Shown here in pieces: positions 34,608-36,207 of a stretch of DNA of 36,207 nt. The DNA comes from Bacteroidales bacterium (lineage in GTDB: Bacteria; Bacteroidota; Bacteroidia; Bacteroidales; JAADJA01): NCBI GenBank assembly GCA_020438135.1, contig JAGQVF010000077.1, positions 678 through 36,884 on the forward strand. Direction: 5' to 3'. The notes under the pieces were generated by a model. That model made no database searches. It worked only from the letters and a program-made list of their open reading frames with translations, and was not told where the DNA came from. The stretch's first letter is position 1. Every line of letters starts with the position of its first letter. The translations under genes and the position numbers were made by a program.

Positions 34608-35327
34608 TTAATTCCGTTTGCTTGCCAGGTTTGCTTCCGTCATGATCAGTCCGAGGAAGATTAACGACAGGAAGAATATGATATCTTTCGAATCGATAAC
34701 CCCTCTCGATATTGAATCAAAATGCGAAGAAACACTCAGATAATTGAGAAGTTCGCCCACAAACCCGCTGAAGTTATTTGCCAGCATCGAAAAGATGATC
34801 TGAAAAAATATTCCGATAAAAAGAGCGAGCAGATAACTTACGATTTGGTTGGTGGAAACACTGCTGGTAAAAATCCCGATACTGATATATGCCGCACTCA
34901 TCAGCAGTAACCCCAGGTATCCGGTCAATACGGCTCCATGATCGATGGGGCCAAGACTGGCTACTGTAATATAGTAAGGAAGGGTTAAGACAAGTGCTAT
35001 AACAATCAGAATAAAGGTTGAAAAGAATTTGCCAAGAACCACCTGCCAGTCGTTAACGGGTTTGGTCAACAACAATTCAAGTGTACCCGAACGATTCTCT
35101 TCGGCAAATTGTCGCATGGTGAGTGCCGGAATAAAAAAGAACAATGTCCAGTATGCAATACTGAAAAACGACTGGAGACTGGCCTGTTTGATAAAAAAGA
35201 TGTCGGAACCGAACAACCAGGTAAAAAATCCGCTGAAACCGAGAAAGGCCACAATCATGATGTAGGCCATCAGCGAATCAAAGAAGGATTGCAGTTCCCT
35301 TTTTGATATTGTCCAGATTTGTCTCAT
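34608..35327 (-). CDS. gldF: ABC-2 type permease GldF
   Basis: This 239-aa integral membrane protein has about six helices. I-S-K-R-E-L-Q-S-F-F-D-S at the N-terminus and F-F-F-I-P-A-L-T-M-R-Q-F-A-E-E-x-R-S-G-T-L-E-L-L (near 63-86) are hallmarks of ABC-2 permeases of the GldF/NosY type. The helix order and short length fit GldF. It is the membrane channel partner of the downstream-listed ATPase GldA and of GldG. The gap to gldA is 63 bp and to gldG 26 bp, so the three are one operon. The transported substrate is not known. Confidence 0.93.
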   Translation of the reverse strand: MRQIWTISKRELQSFFDSLMAYIMIVAFLGFSGFFTWLFGSDIFFIKQASLQSFFSIAYWTLFFFIPALTMRQFAEENRSGTLELLLTKPVNDWQVVLGKFFSTFILIVIALVLTLPYYITVASLGPIDHGAVLTGYLGLLLMSAAYISIGIFTSSVSTNQIVSYLLALFIGIFFQIIFSMLANNFSGFVGELLNYLSVSSHFDSISRGVIDSKDIIFFLSLIFLGLIMTEANLASKRN

Positions 35328-35390
35328 TTCTTCTTATGTTTTAAATATTGAAAATATCTGATAAATTCTCTGTTTTGATGTTTTCCTTCT

Positions 35391-36207
35391 TTAATTCATG
35401 GTTAGCTGTCGGAAAATATCTTCTAGTTTTGTTTCAACGAGTGCCATTTCAGTAAGTACCCAACCTTTGTCGACACACAGTTTAAAAATGCTTTTGCGGG
35501 AGGAAAGTTCGGGTTTACTCTGAATTTCGAATGCGTTTTCTTTGTCCTTAATAAAATCGACTGCGCCAACGGTTTCAAGCTTTTGTAGGGCTTCAAACAC
35601 GGTGTTTTTATCGCCTTCTTCAATTGACACACGCAGGATCTCTTTACCTTCGGATTGCTTGCGGAGTTCGGAAGCAGTTCCGTCGGCCACAATTTTTCCT
35701 TTGTTGATGATAAGAATCCGATCGCAGGTGGCTTCAACTTCTGCCAGGATGTGCGAGCTGAGGATCACTGTTTTTTCTCTTCCGATATTTCGGATCAACT
35801 CCCTGATTTCAACAATCTGATTCGGGTCGAGCCCGGAGGTGGGCTCATCGAGGATCAGTACTTCTGGATCGTGGATCAGTGCCTGTGCAAGCCCAACACG
35901 CTGTTTGTATCCTTTCGAAAGCTCATTGATCTTTTTGTGTTTTTCTCCTTCAAGCCCACAAACATCAATCATTTTCAGGAGTCTTTCACGAATTTTGTTT
36001 TGGGGTATGCCTTGCAAAGCTGCGACGAATTTGAGGTAATCAATCACTGGCATATCGCTATACAGGGGATTGTTTTCAGGCAGGTACCCGATATTGGTTT
36101 TTACACCATCAGGATTGTCGAGCGCTGAAATATTCCCAACCTTAATGCTTCCTGCATTGGGGATCAAATAGGTTGTTATCGCTTTCATGGTGGTGGTTTT
36201 GCCAGCA
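35391..36207 (-). CDS. gldA: ABC transporter ATPase GldA, 5' end missing
   Basis: The gene runs off the right end of the window; about 271 residues are seen and roughly 40 N-terminal residues are missing. The last bases encode A-G-K-T-T-T-M-K, the end of Walker A, so the methionine at 36188 is internal and not the start. Counting from that Met, the Q-loop region is GYLPENNPLY (34-43), the signature is LSKGYKQR (90-97), Walker B is LILDEP (111-116) and the switch His is 146 (SSH). The C-terminal accessory region (about 190-265) is normal for GldA-type ATPases. It would energise GldF. It is the promoter-proximal gene of the gld cluster, so the promoter is outside the window. Confidence 0.92.
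   Translation of the reverse strand, partial: AGKTTTMKAITTYLIPNAGSIKVGNISALDNPDGVKTNIGYLPENNPLYSDMPVIDYLKFVAALQGIPQNKIRERLLKMIDVCGLEGEKHKKINELSKGYKQRVGLAQALIHDPEVLILDEPTSGLDPNQIVEIRELIRNIGREKTVILSSHILAEVEATCDRILIINKGKIVADGTASELRKQSEGKEILRVSIEEGDKNTVFEALQKLETVGAVDFIKDKENAFEIQSKPELSSRKSIFKLCVDKGWVLTEMALVETKLEDIFRQLTMN

Overview
The window looks like chromosomal DNA of a member of the Bacteroidota, probably Bacteroidales-like or a related anaerobic lineage. The evidence is: three secreted proteins with type IX secretion (T9SS) C-terminal sorting domains; a gldA-gldF-gldG cluster followed by a DUF4340 gene; a BT_3928-type DoxX protein beside a DUF1599 protein and tpiA; -7 boxes of the Bacteroidota form TAnnTTTG; and almost no Shine-Dalgarno sequences. 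No phage, insertion sequence, CRISPR array or plasmid gene was seen. Most of the window is core genome.

Left part (1-8343): the 3' half of a UbiA-like membrane protein; a convergent secreted C10 cysteine protease with two CUB domains; an elongator-type tRNA-Met with promoter and terminator; a 7TM-HD (PgpH-like) phosphohydrolase; and, on the minus strand, folP overlapping the start of a secreted M1 aminopeptidase.

Middle plus-strand block (8494-17228): a duplicated DUF1599 protein, a DoxX/MauE-like membrane protein with a thioredoxin-like tail, tpiA, prmA, an unrecognised 1497-aa exported protein, and plsY. Spacing is tight from tpiA onward, which suggests one transcription unit joining housekeeping enzymes to a large envelope protein of unknown role.

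Next (17702-24738): a 1311-aa secreted TPR/PD40 protein with a long acidic domain of about 33-residue degenerate repeats, then a terminator, dnaN, a TIGR01777-type epimerase and a class IV aminotransferase. The last two overlap.

Right part, mostly minus strand (24744-36207): a second C10 protease; a plus-strand SUI1/YciH-type factor; a CYTH protein plus cell-wall amidase pair; an S41 lipoprotein protease coupled to a predicted outer-membrane protein; a crotonase-fold protein that seems to lack the catalytic glutamates; an SGNH hydrolase whose start codon lies in a terminator hairpin; and the ABC-type cluster DUF4340-gldG-gldF-gldA, cut by the window end.

The strongest candidates for undescribed biology are the 33-residue repeat protein, the 1497-aa exported protein with a winged-helix-like segment, and the terminator/start-codon overlap. 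Everything here is read by eye from sequence; no database search was run.
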